A DNA stretch of 64,000 nucleotides, from the NCBI GenBank assembly GCA_000169075.1, contig AAVT01000002.1:62001-126000 (forward strand). The letters run 5' to 3'. The position numbers and the translations under genes are program-made. This stretch comes from a marine gamma proteobacterium HTCC2143. Its GTDB lineage: Bacteria; Pseudomonadota; Gammaproteobacteria; Pseudomonadales; Dasaniaceae. The notes under the pieces were generated by a model. That model saw only the letters and a program-made list of their open reading frames with translations. It did no database searches and was not told where the DNA came from. Each line of letters opens with the position of its first letter. Position 1 is the first letter of the stretch. Below are positions 17,948 through 28,294 of the stretch, one piece after another.

Positions 17948-17954
17948 GTTGCCG

Positions 17955-18410
17955 ATGAAACATTTGCTGATTATATATCACAGTCAATCAGGCAGTACCT
18001 TAAAGCTTGCAGAGGCAACTTTTAAGGGTGCATCGCGAGAGGCTGATGTCGAAACAAGATTACTGCGAGCGATGGAGGCGGGTACCGAAGACTTGCTATG
18101 GTGTGATGCGATTCTTTTCGGCACACCTGAAAATTTGGGCTATATGTCCGGTGGACTAAAAGATTTTTTTGATCGAACGTTTTATCCAGCGCTACCTCAC
18201 CAGCTGAATATTGCTTATGGCATCTTCGTGAGTGCGGGTAATGATGGTACGGGGGCCACCCAACAAATACAGCGAATCGCTAAGGGCTATCCTCTGCGAG
18301 AAGTGGCCGAACCGGTTATTGTTTGTGGTGAGGTCAGTATCGAAGGTATCAGATCCTGCGAAGAATTGGGTCATGCTCTAGCAGCAGGCTTATCGTTAGG
18401 TATTTTTTGA
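17955..18410 (+). CDS. Flavodoxin-like NAD(P)H oxidoreductase
   Basis: The 151-residue product has the flavodoxin fold: an FMN phosphate loop YHSQSGSTLKLAEA (about residues 8-21) and GTPENLGYMSGGLKDFFDRT (about 56-75), the usual ring-binding loop of WrbA/NADPH-FMN reductase relatives. The electron partner cannot be told from sequence. I chose the ATG at 17955, with AGGTAGG before it, over an upstream TTG. It is likely co-transcribed with the VanZ-like gene. Confidence 0.85.
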   Translation: MKHLLIIYHSQSGSTLKLAEATFKGASREADVETRLLRAMEAGTEDLLWCDAILFGTPENLGYMSGGLKDFFDRTFYPALPHQLNIAYGIFVSAGNDGTGATQQIQRIAKGYPLREVAEPVIVCGEVSIEGIRSCEELGHALAAGLSLGIF

Positions 18411-18618
18411 AGCCTTTATTCTGCCTTAGAGCCAGCTGCTCACAACGGTGTCGGCAGATAGCCAATAGCATCGAGTATGCCGATGATGGTCGCCAGCAAG
18501 GTTGCAATAGATCGGGTTGCCTTTTGCACAGCCCTAGTCGGGTTCGTGGGTGAAGCGATGTTTGACGGTGGTTACCCCCTTAATCAATCAAGGGTCACAT
18601 AGCCATGTTGCGATAATG

Positions 18619-19503
18619 TTATGCCTCACTAAAATCTCCCTCGGCTTGGAGGGCGGCTACAAATGCCGTCGCAGCATTGCTGAGGCTGCGTTTATGATGA
18701 TGAACGTAACCAAGCGTTCGATCTAATTGCAGATTATCTATTTCCAATGCTTTAATAGTCGAGTCGATCATCGTGTGCGGCAGTACACTCCAGCCAAGAC
18801 CAATTGACACCATCATTTTGATGGTCTCTAGATAATTTGTCGACATGGAGATGTCGAGCGTGAGTTGGTGTTGCTGAAACAAAGCTTTAATGATTTGGCC
18901 TGTGTAGGTATTGAGGCCGGGAAGTATCGCCCGATACTGACTGAGTGTGGCGGGGCTTATATTGCTAATGTCGGCCAAAGGGTGCCCGCGAGCTACCGTA
19001 ACCACAAGTTGATCGTGCCATATCGGTTTACTGGTTAGTGGGCTATTACCGGTTGGGTCAAGGGTAACAACGCCCAGTTCAATGCGGCCATGAGTGACTT
19101 GTTCGTAAGCTTCTTCGGAGTCCATAAAGTCAATGTCAAAGTGCACCTTAGGGAAGCGCAGACTGAATGCTTGCAGAACAGGGGGGAGTCGGTGAAGTCC
19201 AATATGGTGACTGATACCGATGCTCAAATTACCGGCAATGTCTCCCTGTAGGTCATCGATGCTGCGTTTGGCATCGCGGACTGCTTGTAGAATATGCTCT
19301 GCTCGGGGCAATAATGCAGCACCTGCCTCGGTGAGTTGCACGGTACGGCTAATACGGTCAAAAAGCCTAGTGTCCAGTTGACCCTCTAGTGTTGCAATGC
19401 GTTTGCTGACTGCAGGTTGAGTAATATGCAGACTTTCTGCCGCTTCGGAAAACGATCGGCTTTCGGCGACCTTAACAAAGGCTTGTAGGTTCTGCGTATC
19501 CAT
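18619..19503 (-). CDS. LysR-family transcriptional regulator, divergent from leuC
   Basis: The 294-residue regulator has an N-terminal winged helix-turn-helix (about residues 3-60; SFSEAAESLHITQPAVSKRIA is the recognition region) and a two-lobe effector-binding domain. The start at 19503 is preceded by GGAGAT at ideal spacing; the frame is open further upstream but without such a site. It is divergent from leuC, and LysR regulators usually control the gene they face, so control of leuCD is inferred. A LysR-type gene also faces leuC in Pseudomonas. The effector is unknown. Confidence 0.92.
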   Translation of the reverse strand: MDTQNLQAFVKVAESRSFSEAAESLHITQPAVSKRIATLEGQLDTRLFDRISRTVQLTEAGAALLPRAEHILQAVRDAKRSIDDLQGDIAGNLSIGISHHIGLHRLPPVLQAFSLRFPKVHFDIDFMDSEEAYEQVTHGRIELGVVTLDPTGNSPLTSKPIWHDQLVVTVARGHPLADISNISPATLSQYRAILPGLNTYTGQIIKALFQQHQLTLDISMSTNYLETIKMMVSIGLGWSVLPHTMIDSTIKALEIDNLQLDRTLGYVHHHKRSLSNAATAFVAALQAEGDFSEA

Positions 19504-19559
19504 GTGATCTCCACAATTAAAAGGTGGCATAGCTGAGGATTTATCAGAGCTGCCCATGT

Positions 19560-19625
19560 ATTCCAAAAAGGAATCTAGTCGATAAAAAATATGAATTTGT
19601 TTTATTCTAAGGGACTGTTTAGAAT
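19560..19625. promoter_or_regulatory. Candidate LysR operator region between the lysR gene and leuC
   Basis: Two inverted repeats lie in the 175-base divergent region: ATTCC-N5-GGAAT (19560-19574) and ATTCTAA-N8-TTAGAAT (19604-19625). The second fits the T-N11-A style of LysR-type binding sites and lies about 55 bases before the leuC start. Both are direct observations; the protein that binds them is inferred from position. Confidence 0.5.
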
Positions 19626-19678
19626 TCGTCCAGTGGAAAAGTGTTTAGGTTAAATTGATAGATTGAGTGAGGTGCAAA

Positions 19679-21106
19679 ATGGCTGGTAAGACTTTGTATG
19701 ACAAGTTGTGGGATGCCCATGTGGTCAAGCAGCGCAAGGATGGTACAGCGCTGATTTATATCGACCGACAGTTGGTGCATGAAGTGACATCACCTCAGGC
19801 TTTTGAAGGCTTGCGTATTGCCGGCCGAAAACTGTGGCGGGCCGACGCCAATCTGGCGACACCGGATCACAATGTCCCGTCTCTAAAATCAGAGCGCGAC
19901 GGTGGTGTGGCTGGAATCGTGGAGGATGTTTCCCGTATTCAAGTGGAAACCTTGGACGACAACTGCGATGAATTTGGGGTTACCGAGTTTGAAATTAACG
20001 ATATTCGACAAGGCATTGTGCATGTCGTTGGTCCGGAACAGGGCGCAACTTTGCCGGGCATGACCGTGGTGTGTGGTGACTCCCATACGGCAACGCACGG
20101 CGCGCTTGGCGCGTTGGCTCATGGTATTGGAACGTCTGAAGTTGAACATGCGATGGCAACCCAGTGTTTAATTCAGAAGAAAATGAAAAATATGCTGATC
20201 CGAGTTGATGGCACATTACGGCCCGGGATTACGCCCAAAGATGTCATTTTGGCGATTATTGGCAAAATTGGTACAGCGGGTGGTACTGGGCATGCAATAG
20301 AGTTTGGCGGTAGCGTCTTTCGTGATATGTCGATTGAGGGCCGTATGACAGTCTGCAACATGGCGATTGAGGCCGGTGCGCTCGTTGGTATGGTCGCGGT
20401 GGATCAGACCACGCTAGATTATGTCGAGGGTCGGCCCTATGCACCGAAAGCGGAACTCTGGGCGCAGGCAGTGAATTATTGGCGCACGTTGCGCAGCGAT
20501 GATGATGCCAGCTTTGATACGATTGTGGAGGTGGATGCAGAGACGATTGTCCCGCAGGTCACCTGGGGTAATTCTCCGGAGATGGTAGCGGCCATTGACG
20601 GCGTAGTGCCATCGCCTGAGACTACGAGTGATCCGGCGAAAAGAGCGGCCATCGAACGGGCGCTGGAATATATGGGATTGACCGGAGGAATGGCGATAAC
20701 CGATATTCAATTGGACTGTGTCTTCATTGGTTCGTGTACTAACTCTAGGATAGAGGATCTGCGAGCTGCAGCCGCCGTGGTTAAAGGTAAAACTAAAGCG
20801 GCAAGTGTTAAGCGGGCACTGGTTGTCCCTGGCTCAGGGTTGGTGAAAGCTCAAGCGGAAAGGGAAGGTTTGGACAAGATTTTTGTTGACGCGGGCCTTG
20901 AGTGGCGAGAGCCGAGCTGTTCAATGTGTTTGGCCATGAATTCTGACAAATTGGGTGACGGAGAGCACTGTGCCTCAACATCGAATCGCAATTTTGAAGG
21001 GCGGCAAGGCTTCGGTGGTCGAACTCATCTGGTAAGTCCAGAGATGGCCGCAGCGGCGGCTATCGCCGGACATTTTGTCGATGTGCGTGATGTTATGGGC
21101 TTATAG
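19679..21106 (+). CDS. leuC: 3-isopropylmalate dehydratase, large subunit
   Basis: LeuC, with LeuD, isomerises 2-isopropylmalate to 3-isopropylmalate in leucine synthesis. The 475-residue protein carries the three [4Fe-4S] ligands C353 (GSCTNSR), C414 and C417 ([10 protein letters not shown]), and the aconitase-family [12 protein letters not shown] near residue 130. The ATG at 19679 is preceded by GAGGTG at good spacing and opens [16 protein letters not shown], standard for LeuC. It begins the leuC-leuD-leuB-asd run. Confidence 0.98.
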   Translation: MAGKTLYDKLWDAHVVKQRKDGTALIYIDRQLVHEVTSPQAFEGLRIAGRKLWRADANLATPDHNVPSLKSERDGGVAGIVEDVSRIQVETLDDNCDEFGVTEFEINDIRQGIVHVVGPEQGATLPGMTVVCGDSHTATHGALGALAHGIGTSEVEHAMATQCLIQKKMKNMLIRVDGTLRPGITPKDVILAIIGKIGTAGGTGHAIEFGGSVFRDMSIEGRMTVCNMAIEAGALVGMVAVDQTTLDYVEGRPYAPKAELWAQAVNYWRTLRSDDDASFDTIVEVDAETIVPQVTWGNSPEMVAAIDGVVPSPETTSDPAKRAAIERALEYMGLTGGMAITDIQLDCVFIGSCTNSRIEDLRAAAAVVKGKTKAASVKRALVVPGSGLVKAQAEREGLDKIFVDAGLEWREPSCSMCLAMNSDKLGDGEHCASTSNRNFEGRQGFGGRTHLVSPEMAAAAAIAGHFVDVRDVMGL

Positions 21107-21130
21107 CAATAAAGAGATAGGGGAAGAAAA

Positions 21131-21778
21131 ATGAAAAAATTTACCACAGTAGAAGGCGTGGTGGCGCCAATTGATCGGGCTAATGTCGATACCGATATGA
21201 TCATTCCCAAGCAGTTTTTGAAGTCCATAAAGCGATCCGGTTTTGGGCCGTTTCTATTTGATGAGCAACGCTATCTGGATGTGGGAGAACCCGGAATGGA
21301 TTGCAGTGACAGACCACTGAATCCTGATTTCCCGTTAAATTTTCCGCGCTACCAGGGTGCGGAAATACTGTTGGCAAGGGATAATTTCGGCTGTGGTTCG
21401 AGTCGGGAGCATGCTCCGTGGGCAATAGAAGATAGTGGTTTCAGGGTCTTAATAGCACCCAGTTTCGCTGATATATTCTTTAATAATTGCTTTAAGAATG
21501 CGTTGTTACCTATTGTTTTAAAAGAATATATTGTTGATCTTTTATTTGAAGAAATGTATCAAGAAGAAGGTTATAGTTTGACGGTAGACTTGGCGCGGCA
21601 AGTGGTAGTGCGGCCTAATGGTGAGGAGGTTCTATTTGAGATTGATGAGTTTCGTAAGCACTGCCTAGTGAACGGGCTCGATGATATAGGTCTTACGCTG
21701 CAGGACGCAGATGCGATAAGAGAATTCGAACAATCATGGCAGCAGCGTTCGCCCTGGTTGTTCAATGCCGGGCCTTAG
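21131..21778 (+). CDS. leuD: 3-isopropylmalate dehydratase, small subunit
   Basis: LeuD forms the swivelling domain of isopropylmalate isomerase. The 215-residue product has the family opening ([23 protein letters not shown]), the aconitase swivel motif [15 protein letters not shown] near residue 80, and [24 protein letters not shown] precedes its ATG. It lies 24 bases after leuC and 83 bases before leuB. Confidence 0.98.
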   Translation: MKKFTTVEGVVAPIDRANVDTDMIIPKQFLKSIKRSGFGPFLFDEQRYLDVGEPGMDCSDRPLNPDFPLNFPRYQGAEILLARDNFGCGSSREHAPWAIEDSGFRVLIAPSFADIFFNNCFKNALLPIVLKEYIVDLLFEEMYQEEGYSLTVDLARQVVVRPNGEEVLFEIDEFRKHCLVNGLDDIGLTLQDADAIREFEQSWQQRSPWLFNAGP

Positions 21779-21861
21779 TGGCGAGGCTCTAATGGGCGAT
21801 AACAACAAGGGTCGGATGAGTGTTCCGGCCAATGATCAATCAGGGTATTTGGGAGTAGGGT

Positions 21862-22941
21862 GTGAGTAGAAAAGTATTGGTTATCTCAGGTGATGGCATT
21901 GGTCCGGAAATTACCGCAGAAACGGTAAAAGTTCTTGATGTGGTCAACCAGCGGTTTGAATTGGGTATCGAATTTGACGAGGCTTTACTGGGCGGTGCGG
22001 CATTGGATGAGACGGGCGTGCCAATGCCGGATGAAACACTGAATAAAGCAAAAGACTCTGATGCAATTTTGTTCGCTGCTCTTGGTGGGCCTAAGTGGGA
22101 TGCTAACGATCGGGATTTAAGGCCTGAAAAGGGTCTACTGCAATTTCGGTCAGGTTTAGGCTTATTTGGTAATCTTAGACCAGCCATTCTCTACTCTCAG
22201 CTTGCTGATGCGTCTTCGCTGAAACCTGAAATTGTCGCGGGCCTCGACATTCTGATTGTTAGGGAGCTTACCGGTGGTATTTATTTCGGCGAACCGCGGG
22301 GTATTCGCACGCTTGAAAACGGTGAGAGAGAAGGTTACAACACCTATAAATACAATGAAACAGAGATCCGACGCATTGCCAAGATGGCCTTTGAGGCGGC
22401 GCAAAAGCGCAGTGGCAAGCTATGCTCAGTTGATAAATCAAATGTGCTTGAAGCAACTGTCTTGTGGCGGGAGATCGTCGAAGGTATGGCGGCGGACTAC
22501 CCAGATGTTGAGCTGTCTCATATGTATGTTGATAACGCTGCTATGCAGCTGGTGAGGGACCCAAAACAATTTGATGTCATCGTTACCGGCAATATGTTTG
22601 GCGACATCTTGTCTGATGCCGCAGCGATGTTAACTGGTTCTATTGGGATGTTGCCATCGGCATCGCTGGATAAAAATGGCCGTGGAATGTACGAGCCCTG
22701 CCATGGTTCGGCACCTGATATTGCCGGCCAAGGTAAGGCTAACCCACTGGCAATGATACTGTCGGCTGCGATGATGTTGCGTTATTCACTGGATGCAGTG
22801 GAGGCGGCGGATGCTATTGAGATCGCGGTGGGCGTGGTGTTGGATCAGGGTATTCGCACCAGTGATATTTTTTCAGCGGGTACTGAATTGGTCAGTACGC
22901 GAGTTATGGGCGATGCCGTAGCAGCGGCGCTGCAACTGTAG
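21862..22941 (+). CDS. leuB: 3-isopropylmalate dehydrogenase
   Basis: LeuB oxidises and decarboxylates 3-isopropylmalate with NAD. The 359-residue protein starts with [13 protein letters not shown], has the substrate-binding [13 protein letters not shown] and the metal/active-site region [24 protein letters not shown] in pattern near residue 220, and ends with the NAD-binding [15 protein letters not shown]. The start is a GTG preceded by GGGAGTAGGG. In Pseudomonas an extra methyltransferase gene lies between leuD and leuB; none is present here. Confidence 0.98.
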   Translation: MSRKVLVISGDGIGPEITAETVKVLDVVNQRFELGIEFDEALLGGAALDETGVPMPDETLNKAKDSDAILFAALGGPKWDANDRDLRPEKGLLQFRSGLGLFGNLRPAILYSQLADASSLKPEIVAGLDILIVRELTGGIYFGEPRGIRTLENGEREGYNTYKYNETEIRRIAKMAFEAAQKRSGKLCSVDKSNVLEATVLWREIVEGMAADYPDVELSHMYVDNAAMQLVRDPKQFDVIVTGNMFGDILSDAAAMLTGSIGMLPSASLDKNGRGMYEPCHGSAPDIAGQGKANPLAMILSAAMMLRYSLDAVEAADAIEIAVGVVLDQGIRTSDIFSAGTELVSTRVMGDAVAAALQL

Positions 22942-23070
22942 TAAGTAGACGGCTATCAGCTGGTTATGGATAGCCCCGCTAAGGGTTGTATTACCTCCAA
23001 AGATAGCTAACCGGTGCTACCGGTGAAATCGTAGTAGATCGCCTATTAAAGGCATTAAGAGATTAGGGTA

Positions 23071-24183
23071 ATGAAAAGAGTTGGTTTTGTAGGTTGGCGG
23101 GGAATGGTTGGCTCCGTATTAATGGAGCGAATGCTGGCAGAGGGCGATTTTGCTGACATCGAAGAACCGGTATTTTTTACCACCTCCAATGTCGGTGGGG
23201 AGGGCCCGAATATCGGAGTCGACACTGCACCCCTGCAGGATGCGACCAACATTGAAGCACTGAGATCAATGGACGCAATTATTTCCTGCCAAGGCGGCGA
23301 TTATACTAAGTCAGTGTTTCCTCGGCTTAGAAAAGACGGGTGGGATGGTTACTGGATTGATGCAGCGTCAAGCTTAAGAATGACAGATGACGCACTGATT
23401 ATTCTCGATCCTGTGAATATGGGAGCTATTAAAGAGGGTATCGCTCATGGTCTCAAGAACTTCGTCGGAGGAAACTGCACCGTTAGCTTGATGTTGATGG
23501 CGATGGGTGGCCTATTTCGTGAGGGGTTGGTGGATTGGGCTTCGGTGATGACCTATCAGGCGGCGAGTGGCGCTGGTGCTCAGAATATGCGCGAACTTAT
23601 TCGGCAGATGGGAGTCATTGAAAGCTCGGTAACATCGCAATTGCAGGATCCTGCCACTGCTATTCTAGAGATTGATCGCCGCGTCTTAAAAACAATGCGC
23701 TCAGCAGAATTCCCTGCGGATAATTTCGGAGCTCCTCTGGCGGGTAGTTTGTTGCCATGGATTGATACCCAACTGGAAAATGGTCAAAGTCGCGAAGAAT
23801 GGAAAGGGCAGGCAGAGACCAATAAGTTGCTTGGGACCTCCACAATAATCCCAATTGATGGCATTTGTGTTCGCGTGGGGGCGATGCGCTGTCACAGTCA
23901 GGCATTAACAGTAAAGCTTCGCCAGGATGTGCCGATGGATGAAATAGAGAGCATGATCGGCAGTGCGAATGACTGGGTCAATGTTGTTCCTAATGACAGA
24001 GAAAAAACGCTGCGTGAGCTAACCCCAACAGCGGTTACTGGATCTTTGGCAGTGCCTGTCGGCAGGCTGAGAAAAATGAATATGGGCCCAGAATACTTGA
24101 GCGCTTTTACGGTGGGCGATCAATTACTGTGGGGCGCAGCGGAGCCCCTTAGGCGGATGTTGCGAATTCTGCTCACTTCCTAG
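23071..24183 (+). CDS. asd: Aspartate-semialdehyde dehydrogenase
   Basis: Asd makes aspartate semialdehyde for lysine, threonine and methionine. The 370-residue protein has the NADP loop [18 protein letters not shown] at the N terminus and catalytic Cys136 in [13 protein letters not shown], as in the gammaproteobacterial E. coli-type enzyme. It follows leuB by 129 bases. Pseudomonas carries a second asd-like gene after this one; it is absent here, with fimV following after a 292-base gap. Confidence 0.97.
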   Translation: MKRVGFVGWRGMVGSVLMERMLAEGDFADIEEPVFFTTSNVGGEGPNIGVDTAPLQDATNIEALRSMDAIISCQGGDYTKSVFPRLRKDGWDGYWIDAASSLRMTDDALIILDPVNMGAIKEGIAHGLKNFVGGNCTVSLMLMAMGGLFREGLVDWASVMTYQAASGAGAQNMRELIRQMGVIESSVTSQLQDPATAILEIDRRVLKTMRSAEFPADNFGAPLAGSLLPWIDTQLENGQSREEWKGQAETNKLLGTSTIIPIDGICVRVGAMRCHSQALTVKLRQDVPMDEIESMIGSANDWVNVVPNDREKTLRELTPTAVTGSLAVPVGRLRKMNMGPEYLSAFTVGDQLLWGAAEPLRRMLRILLTS

Positions 24184-24475
24184 GCTTGATGGGAAGTGGG
24201 GCAAAGTTAGTGCCGATTCTGACTATGAAGTGTGCGCTGTGTCTAGAATCGTTCGAAAAGTCATTTTTTGAAGGGTTTTTGACCCCGTTGAAATCTTGCT
24301 TAAAAGCTATTTCTAACCAATACTTACGCGTATTCATTAATTATATTCTAGCTGTTTTGGCCTGACTTTGAAGGGGCTAAAAAAGTGAAGCGACCTGAAC
24401 GTGATGAGGTTGGCTGTGTGCTAATTTGCGACTAACAAAATTCAGTCTGATTGGATCGGTAAAAAGGGAAGAATT

Positions 24476-27340
24476 ATGATACGTAACAAGCTTGCGGCTG
24501 CTATAGCGGCGATTGGGGCATTGCAGGCAGGTGTCGTTGGGGCTTTGGGGATGGGTGACCTGACCCTCAATTCGGCCCTAAATCAGCCATTAGATGCTGA
24601 AATTCGTCTTAATAACACCAAAGATCTAGATCGAACTCAAGTCCTGATTAAAATGGCCAGCCCAACTGACTTTGACAATGCAGGAGTCAGCCTAGATTAT
24701 TCGCTGACGACGGTAAAATTTAATGTGATATTGGATGGTGACGGCGGTGGCATCATCAAGGTGACCACCCGTGAGCCGATCATTGAACCCTATCTTAATT
24801 TTTTAGTGGAAACCCGCTGGCCTACTGGTCGGATGCTGCGGGAATATACCGTGCTGTTAGACTTGCCATTATTCAGTGATAGCGCCGCAAGACCGATAGA
24901 ACAGGCTGCCAGTGGAGGTTCTGCGGCCGTTCAATCTACGGGTGTTGCGCCACGGCAATCATCAAAGGCCCCAGCTAGTGTCGCCGCAAACGTGCGTAAT
25001 GATAGTCCGCGGTCCGCACCGCTGTCGTCCGAGGGTGAATATCGCGTCCGCAATAATGACACGTTATGGCAAATAGCCAACAATAACCGCCCGGGCAGCG
25101 CGTCTGTTCAGCAGACGATGGTCGGTATTCAGAAACTAAATCCTCGGGCCTTTGTGAAAGGTAACATCAATCGACTTAAGTCCGGTTCTGTATTGCGATT
25201 GCCATCACTGGCGGATATATCGGTCTCTGCTAATCAGGCGGTTAGCGAAGTGGCTAGTCAGAATCGAGCTTGGCGTCAGGGCGATGAAACGGTCATTGAA
25301 GCGACCGGTGCGCAATTGGATGCTACTGACTCTTATGAGGCTAGCGAGATTATGATGAGCAGCGAACCTCGCTTGTCAATTGCCGCAGGTGGCAGTGACG
25401 ACCGGTCTAGTGCCGGCGATGGTTCGGGGCTCACCTCCGGCAGCAAAGCATTGCAAGACGATTTGGTGGCCGCACAAGAAAGCCTGGATAAAACTGCTCG
25501 CGAAAACGACGAGCTGCAATCCCGTTTGGATGACATGGAATCCAAAGTAGCGACATTGCAGCGATTGCTGGAGCTTAAAGATGATCAGCTGGCAGTGATG
25601 CAAGGCAATTTTTCGGAGGGTGAGCAACGTTTAAATGCTGATAACGTGCCTGCCAAAATTGCTGGCTCTTCAGAAAATGAAATAATGAAAGTCGTTGATA
25701 CATCGGATGCAACGGCAGCACAGGTTGCTAAAGAGCAAGCGCAGCAAGCCAGAAAGACTATCGTTACAAAACCGAAAGAACTAAGCCTACTCGATCAATT
25801 GTTGGCGAGTCCACTGTATGCAGGTGGTGTCGGAGCTTTGTTACTGGGGCTGCTATTACTCGTTATCAAGCGTCGTAGAAATACTGATGATGAAGAATCG
25901 GAACGCGATCAGTTAAGTAATCGAGAAAGCGATGCGATTGATACATCTAGTGATCTTGCAGAGGGAGAGGCGTCTGCTACTGATATTGATCGGCCTGAGG
26001 AAGAAGATACAGCCGCCGACCTGATTGCCGAGTTGGAGCAAGAACTTACTGCAGATAGCAACATTGATGACCCCACGGTAGCGCTTGTAGAAGAAACCCA
26101 GGATATAGAACTTGAAACGGGAGACCCGATTGCAGAGGCCGACATCTATATCGCCTATGGGCGTTTTCAGCAGGCAATTGATCTACTTCGGTCCAGTATA
26201 GACAAAGAACCTAGTCGCTCAGATTTGCACGTGAAGCTGCTTGAGGTTTTTATTGAAACACGGGATAAAGCATCATTCGGATTAGAGTTCGGTAGGTTGC
26301 AGTTATTAGGTGATCGGCGGGCATTTGTGCAAGTCACGGAGATGATTGCCGGTGTCGATGATGTCTCTGCATGGCTGGATGACGTCGAAGTACCAGATTT
26401 TTCTGATGCTGAGATAGGCGCCGACTTTATCGAAGAAGATGAGTCGAATGTTGAGCAGGCTCAGATCGGACTTGCAACAGAAGCAGAACAAGCGATTTCT
26501 CCTGAAAGCGAAGATGACCTTGATTTTTCTGCCGTCTTTGACGCCTCATCGCTTGATGGAGCGCAAGAGAATGCCATGGTTACCATGGAGAGTTTGGAAT
26601 CCTCAGATAGCGCTTCGGATCGTATACAGGATGATCTGGCCGCGGATTTGGCATTAGGCAAGCTAGAAGCAAGTCAAAGCTTTGAGCTGGATCTTGATGA
26701 TGATCTTAATATTGCAGCGCTCGATGCTAGCGATCTCAGTGATCTAGAGGCAGAATTTGGCGATGGAGAAGAATCGACAGGAGATTTCTCCGGTGATGAA
26801 TTTAGTCTGCAATTGGAATCGGAGCCAGCTGATATCGATTCTAGCAGTGCTATTGATGTTGCGGAGCTGGAGCTTGAAACAGAGTTTAATCCTGACGATT
26901 TAGATGCGGGGTTCGAAATAGATGCCGGAGTGGGTGACGCAAGTGCTCTTGAGCTCGATGCGTTTGCATTAGAAATTGATGTTTCAACTGAGGAAGACGA
27001 CTTCGAGCTGGATCTTGGTGAATTTGAACTCGATGAAGAAGCGTCGGCCGAGATGACTGGTGAAGCGCTGGTTGCTGCAGGAGTAGCCGCTGCAGCCAGT
27101 CCGCTAGTTAGCGACGACTCAGTCAATAGTCAAGTAGATATAGCCGATGAAGAGGCGGGCGACGAGGATTTTGACTTCCTAGCAGACACTGACGAGGTCG
27201 CTACTAAGTTAGATTTGGCGCGTGCTTACATCGATATGGGAGACTCTGAGGGCGCCCGTGATATTCTCGATGAAGTCCAGCAGGAAGGTAGCGTGGAGCA
27301 GCAGCGCGAAGCTGCTACTCTCATCGATCGTATTGAGTAA
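24476..27340 (+). CDS. fimV: FimV polar hub protein
   Basis: FimV organises type IV pilus and polar signalling machinery in Pseudomonas relatives. The 954-residue protein has a signal-like N terminus, the FimV N-terminal domain (LNSALNQPLDAEI, then EPYLNFLVETRWPTGRMLREYTVLLD in pattern), a LysM domain (about 188-240, YRVRNNDTLWQIANNNRP) for peptidoglycan binding, a periplasmic coiled coil (about 325-385) and one membrane helix (about 447-465). A long, very acidic cytoplasmic region and a C-terminal TPR-like FimV domain (about 900-954) follow. The 292 bases upstream hold no gene; I see only AT-rich sequence and no firm promoter there. Confidence 0.95.
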   Translation: MIRNKLAAAIAAIGALQAGVVGALGMGDLTLNSALNQPLDAEIRLNNTKDLDRTQVLIKMASPTDFDNAGVSLDYSLTTVKFNVILDGDGGGIIKVTTREPIIEPYLNFLVETRWPTGRMLREYTVLLDLPLFSDSAARPIEQAASGGSAAVQSTGVAPRQSSKAPASVAANVRNDSPRSAPLSSEGEYRVRNNDTLWQIANNNRPGSASVQQTMVGIQKLNPRAFVKGNINRLKSGSVLRLPSLADISVSANQAVSEVASQNRAWRQGDETVIEATGAQLDATDSYEASEIMMSSEPRLSIAAGGSDDRSSAGDGSGLTSGSKALQDDLVAAQESLDKTARENDELQSRLDDMESKVATLQRLLELKDDQLAVMQGNFSEGEQRLNADNVPAKIAGSSENEIMKVVDTSDATAAQVAKEQAQQARKTIVTKPKELSLLDQLLASPLYAGGVGALLLGLLLLVIKRRRNTDDEESERDQLSNRESDAIDTSSDLAEGEASATDIDRPEEEDTAADLIAELEQELTADSNIDDPTVALVEETQDIELETGDPIAEADIYIAYGRFQQAIDLLRSSIDKEPSRSDLHVKLLEVFIETRDKASFGLEFGRLQLLGDRRAFVQVTEMIAGVDDVSAWLDDVEVPDFSDAEIGADFIEEDESNVEQAQIGLATEAEQAISPESEDDLDFSAVFDASSLDGAQENAMVTMESLESSDSASDRIQDDLAADLALGKLEASQSFELDLDDDLNIAALDASDLSDLEAEFGDGEESTGDFSGDEFSLQLESEPADIDSSSAIDVAELELETEFNPDDLDAGFEIDAGVGDASALELDAFALEIDVSTEEDDFELDLGEFELDEEASAEMTGEALVAAGVAAAASPLVSDDSVNSQVDIADEEAGDEDFDFLADTDEVATKLDLARAYIDMGDSEGARDILDEVQQEGSVEQQREAATLIDRIE

Positions 27341-27343
27341 TTA

Positions 27344-28210
27344 GTGGGCAGGGAAAAAAAAATAGGGACTGGTTCTGACGAATTAGCTCATCCATTTCCT
27401 GCTCAATTCGGTCAGGGCGATCGAGTAGCGCTGTGTGTCAGTTACGATGGCAGTGCGTATCATGGATGGCAGAGCCAGCGGAAACCCCAAGTAGCTACCG
27501 TGCAGGAAACGTTAGAGAAAGCGCTCAGCAGCGTTGCCAATGCCAATGTTATTGTGCAATGCGCCGGTAGAACTGATACTGGTGTTCACGCCAGTCACCA
27601 AATTGTTCATTTTGACAGTCCCTCTGCTCGGGGTGAAAAAGCCTGGGTCAGAGGAGGTAACACCAATCTTCCCTCCAGCATTGCGATACAGTGGGCAAAG
27701 CCTGTTTCCGCTAAATTTAATGCTCGCTTCTCAGCAACTGCTCGTCGATATCGTTATGTCATCCTCAACAGGCCGGCACGCTCGGCTATTTTGTCGGCTG
27801 GAGTTACGTGGCAAAGGTACCCCCTCGATGAGATATCGATGCATGAGGCTGCGCAAGCGCTAGTGGGTGAATTGGACTTTACGTCATACCGAGCCGCTGC
27901 TTGCCAATCGAAAACACCGATGCGAAATATTCACCGTGTTGATGTTAGCAGGCAAGGTGATCTGGTGATAATCGATATTCAGGCTAATGCCTTTTTACAT
28001 CATATGGTGAGAAATATTGCCGGCGTGCTCATGGCCATTGGTACTGGCGCAAAACCTACTGTTTGGGCAGAAGAGGTTTTGTTAGCAAAAGACCGTTCGG
28101 TTGCTGCAGCAACAGCACCTCCCCATGGTTTATATTTGATAGGAGTGACGTACCCTGAAGAGTTTGAGTTGCCAGCTGCTCAATCAGGGCCTCATTTTTT
28201 GTCAATGTAA
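27344..28210 (+). CDS. truA: tRNA pseudouridine(38-40) synthase TruA
   Basis: TruA converts uridines 38-40 of many tRNAs to pseudouridine. The 288-residue product carries catalytic Asp78 in CAGRTDTGVHASHQ, the opening strand VSYDGSAYHGWQSQ, and FLHHMVRNIAGVL near residue 205. The only plausible in-frame start is the GTG at 27344, three bases after the fimV stop, giving an N-terminal extension of about 25 residues. A run of nine A at 27354-27362 lies in codons 4-7 and could allow slippage. Coupling to fimV translation is likely because no ribosome-binding site of its own is visible. Confidence 0.95.
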   Translation: MGREKKIGTGSDELAHPFPAQFGQGDRVALCVSYDGSAYHGWQSQRKPQVATVQETLEKALSSVANANVIVQCAGRTDTGVHASHQIVHFDSPSARGEKAWVRGGNTNLPSSIAIQWAKPVSAKFNARFSATARRYRYVILNRPARSAILSAGVTWQRYPLDEISMHEAAQALVGELDFTSYRAAACQSKTPMRNIHRVDVSRQGDLVIIDIQANAFLHHMVRNIAGVLMAIGTGAKPTVWAEEVLLAKDRSVAAATAPPHGLYLIGVTYPEEFELPAAQSGPHFLSM

Positions 28211-28294
28211 TGAGCCGGCTTGGCAGGCAATATGTGTTTGTCTTTGTTATCATGCTGCGCTGTTTAAGCCGTATACTGATCTGAGAATTTTGGC

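Noticed and set aside
18477..18602. 41-codon plus-strand open frame after the flavodoxin-like gene
   Set aside because: No ribosome-binding site and no coherent topology; it overlaps the competing minus-strand peptide candidate.
22950..23030. Short hairpins between leuB and asd (GGCTATC/GATAGCC and ACCGGTGCTACCGGT)
   Set aside because: No T-run follows, loops vary, and genes on both sides appear to be one operon; not enough for a terminator or regulator.
26674..27126. 150-codon, serine-rich open frame on the minus strand within fimV
   Set aside because: It is the antisense mirror of the Asp/Glu-rich FimV region (GAT/GAA codons read as Ser), a known artefact.
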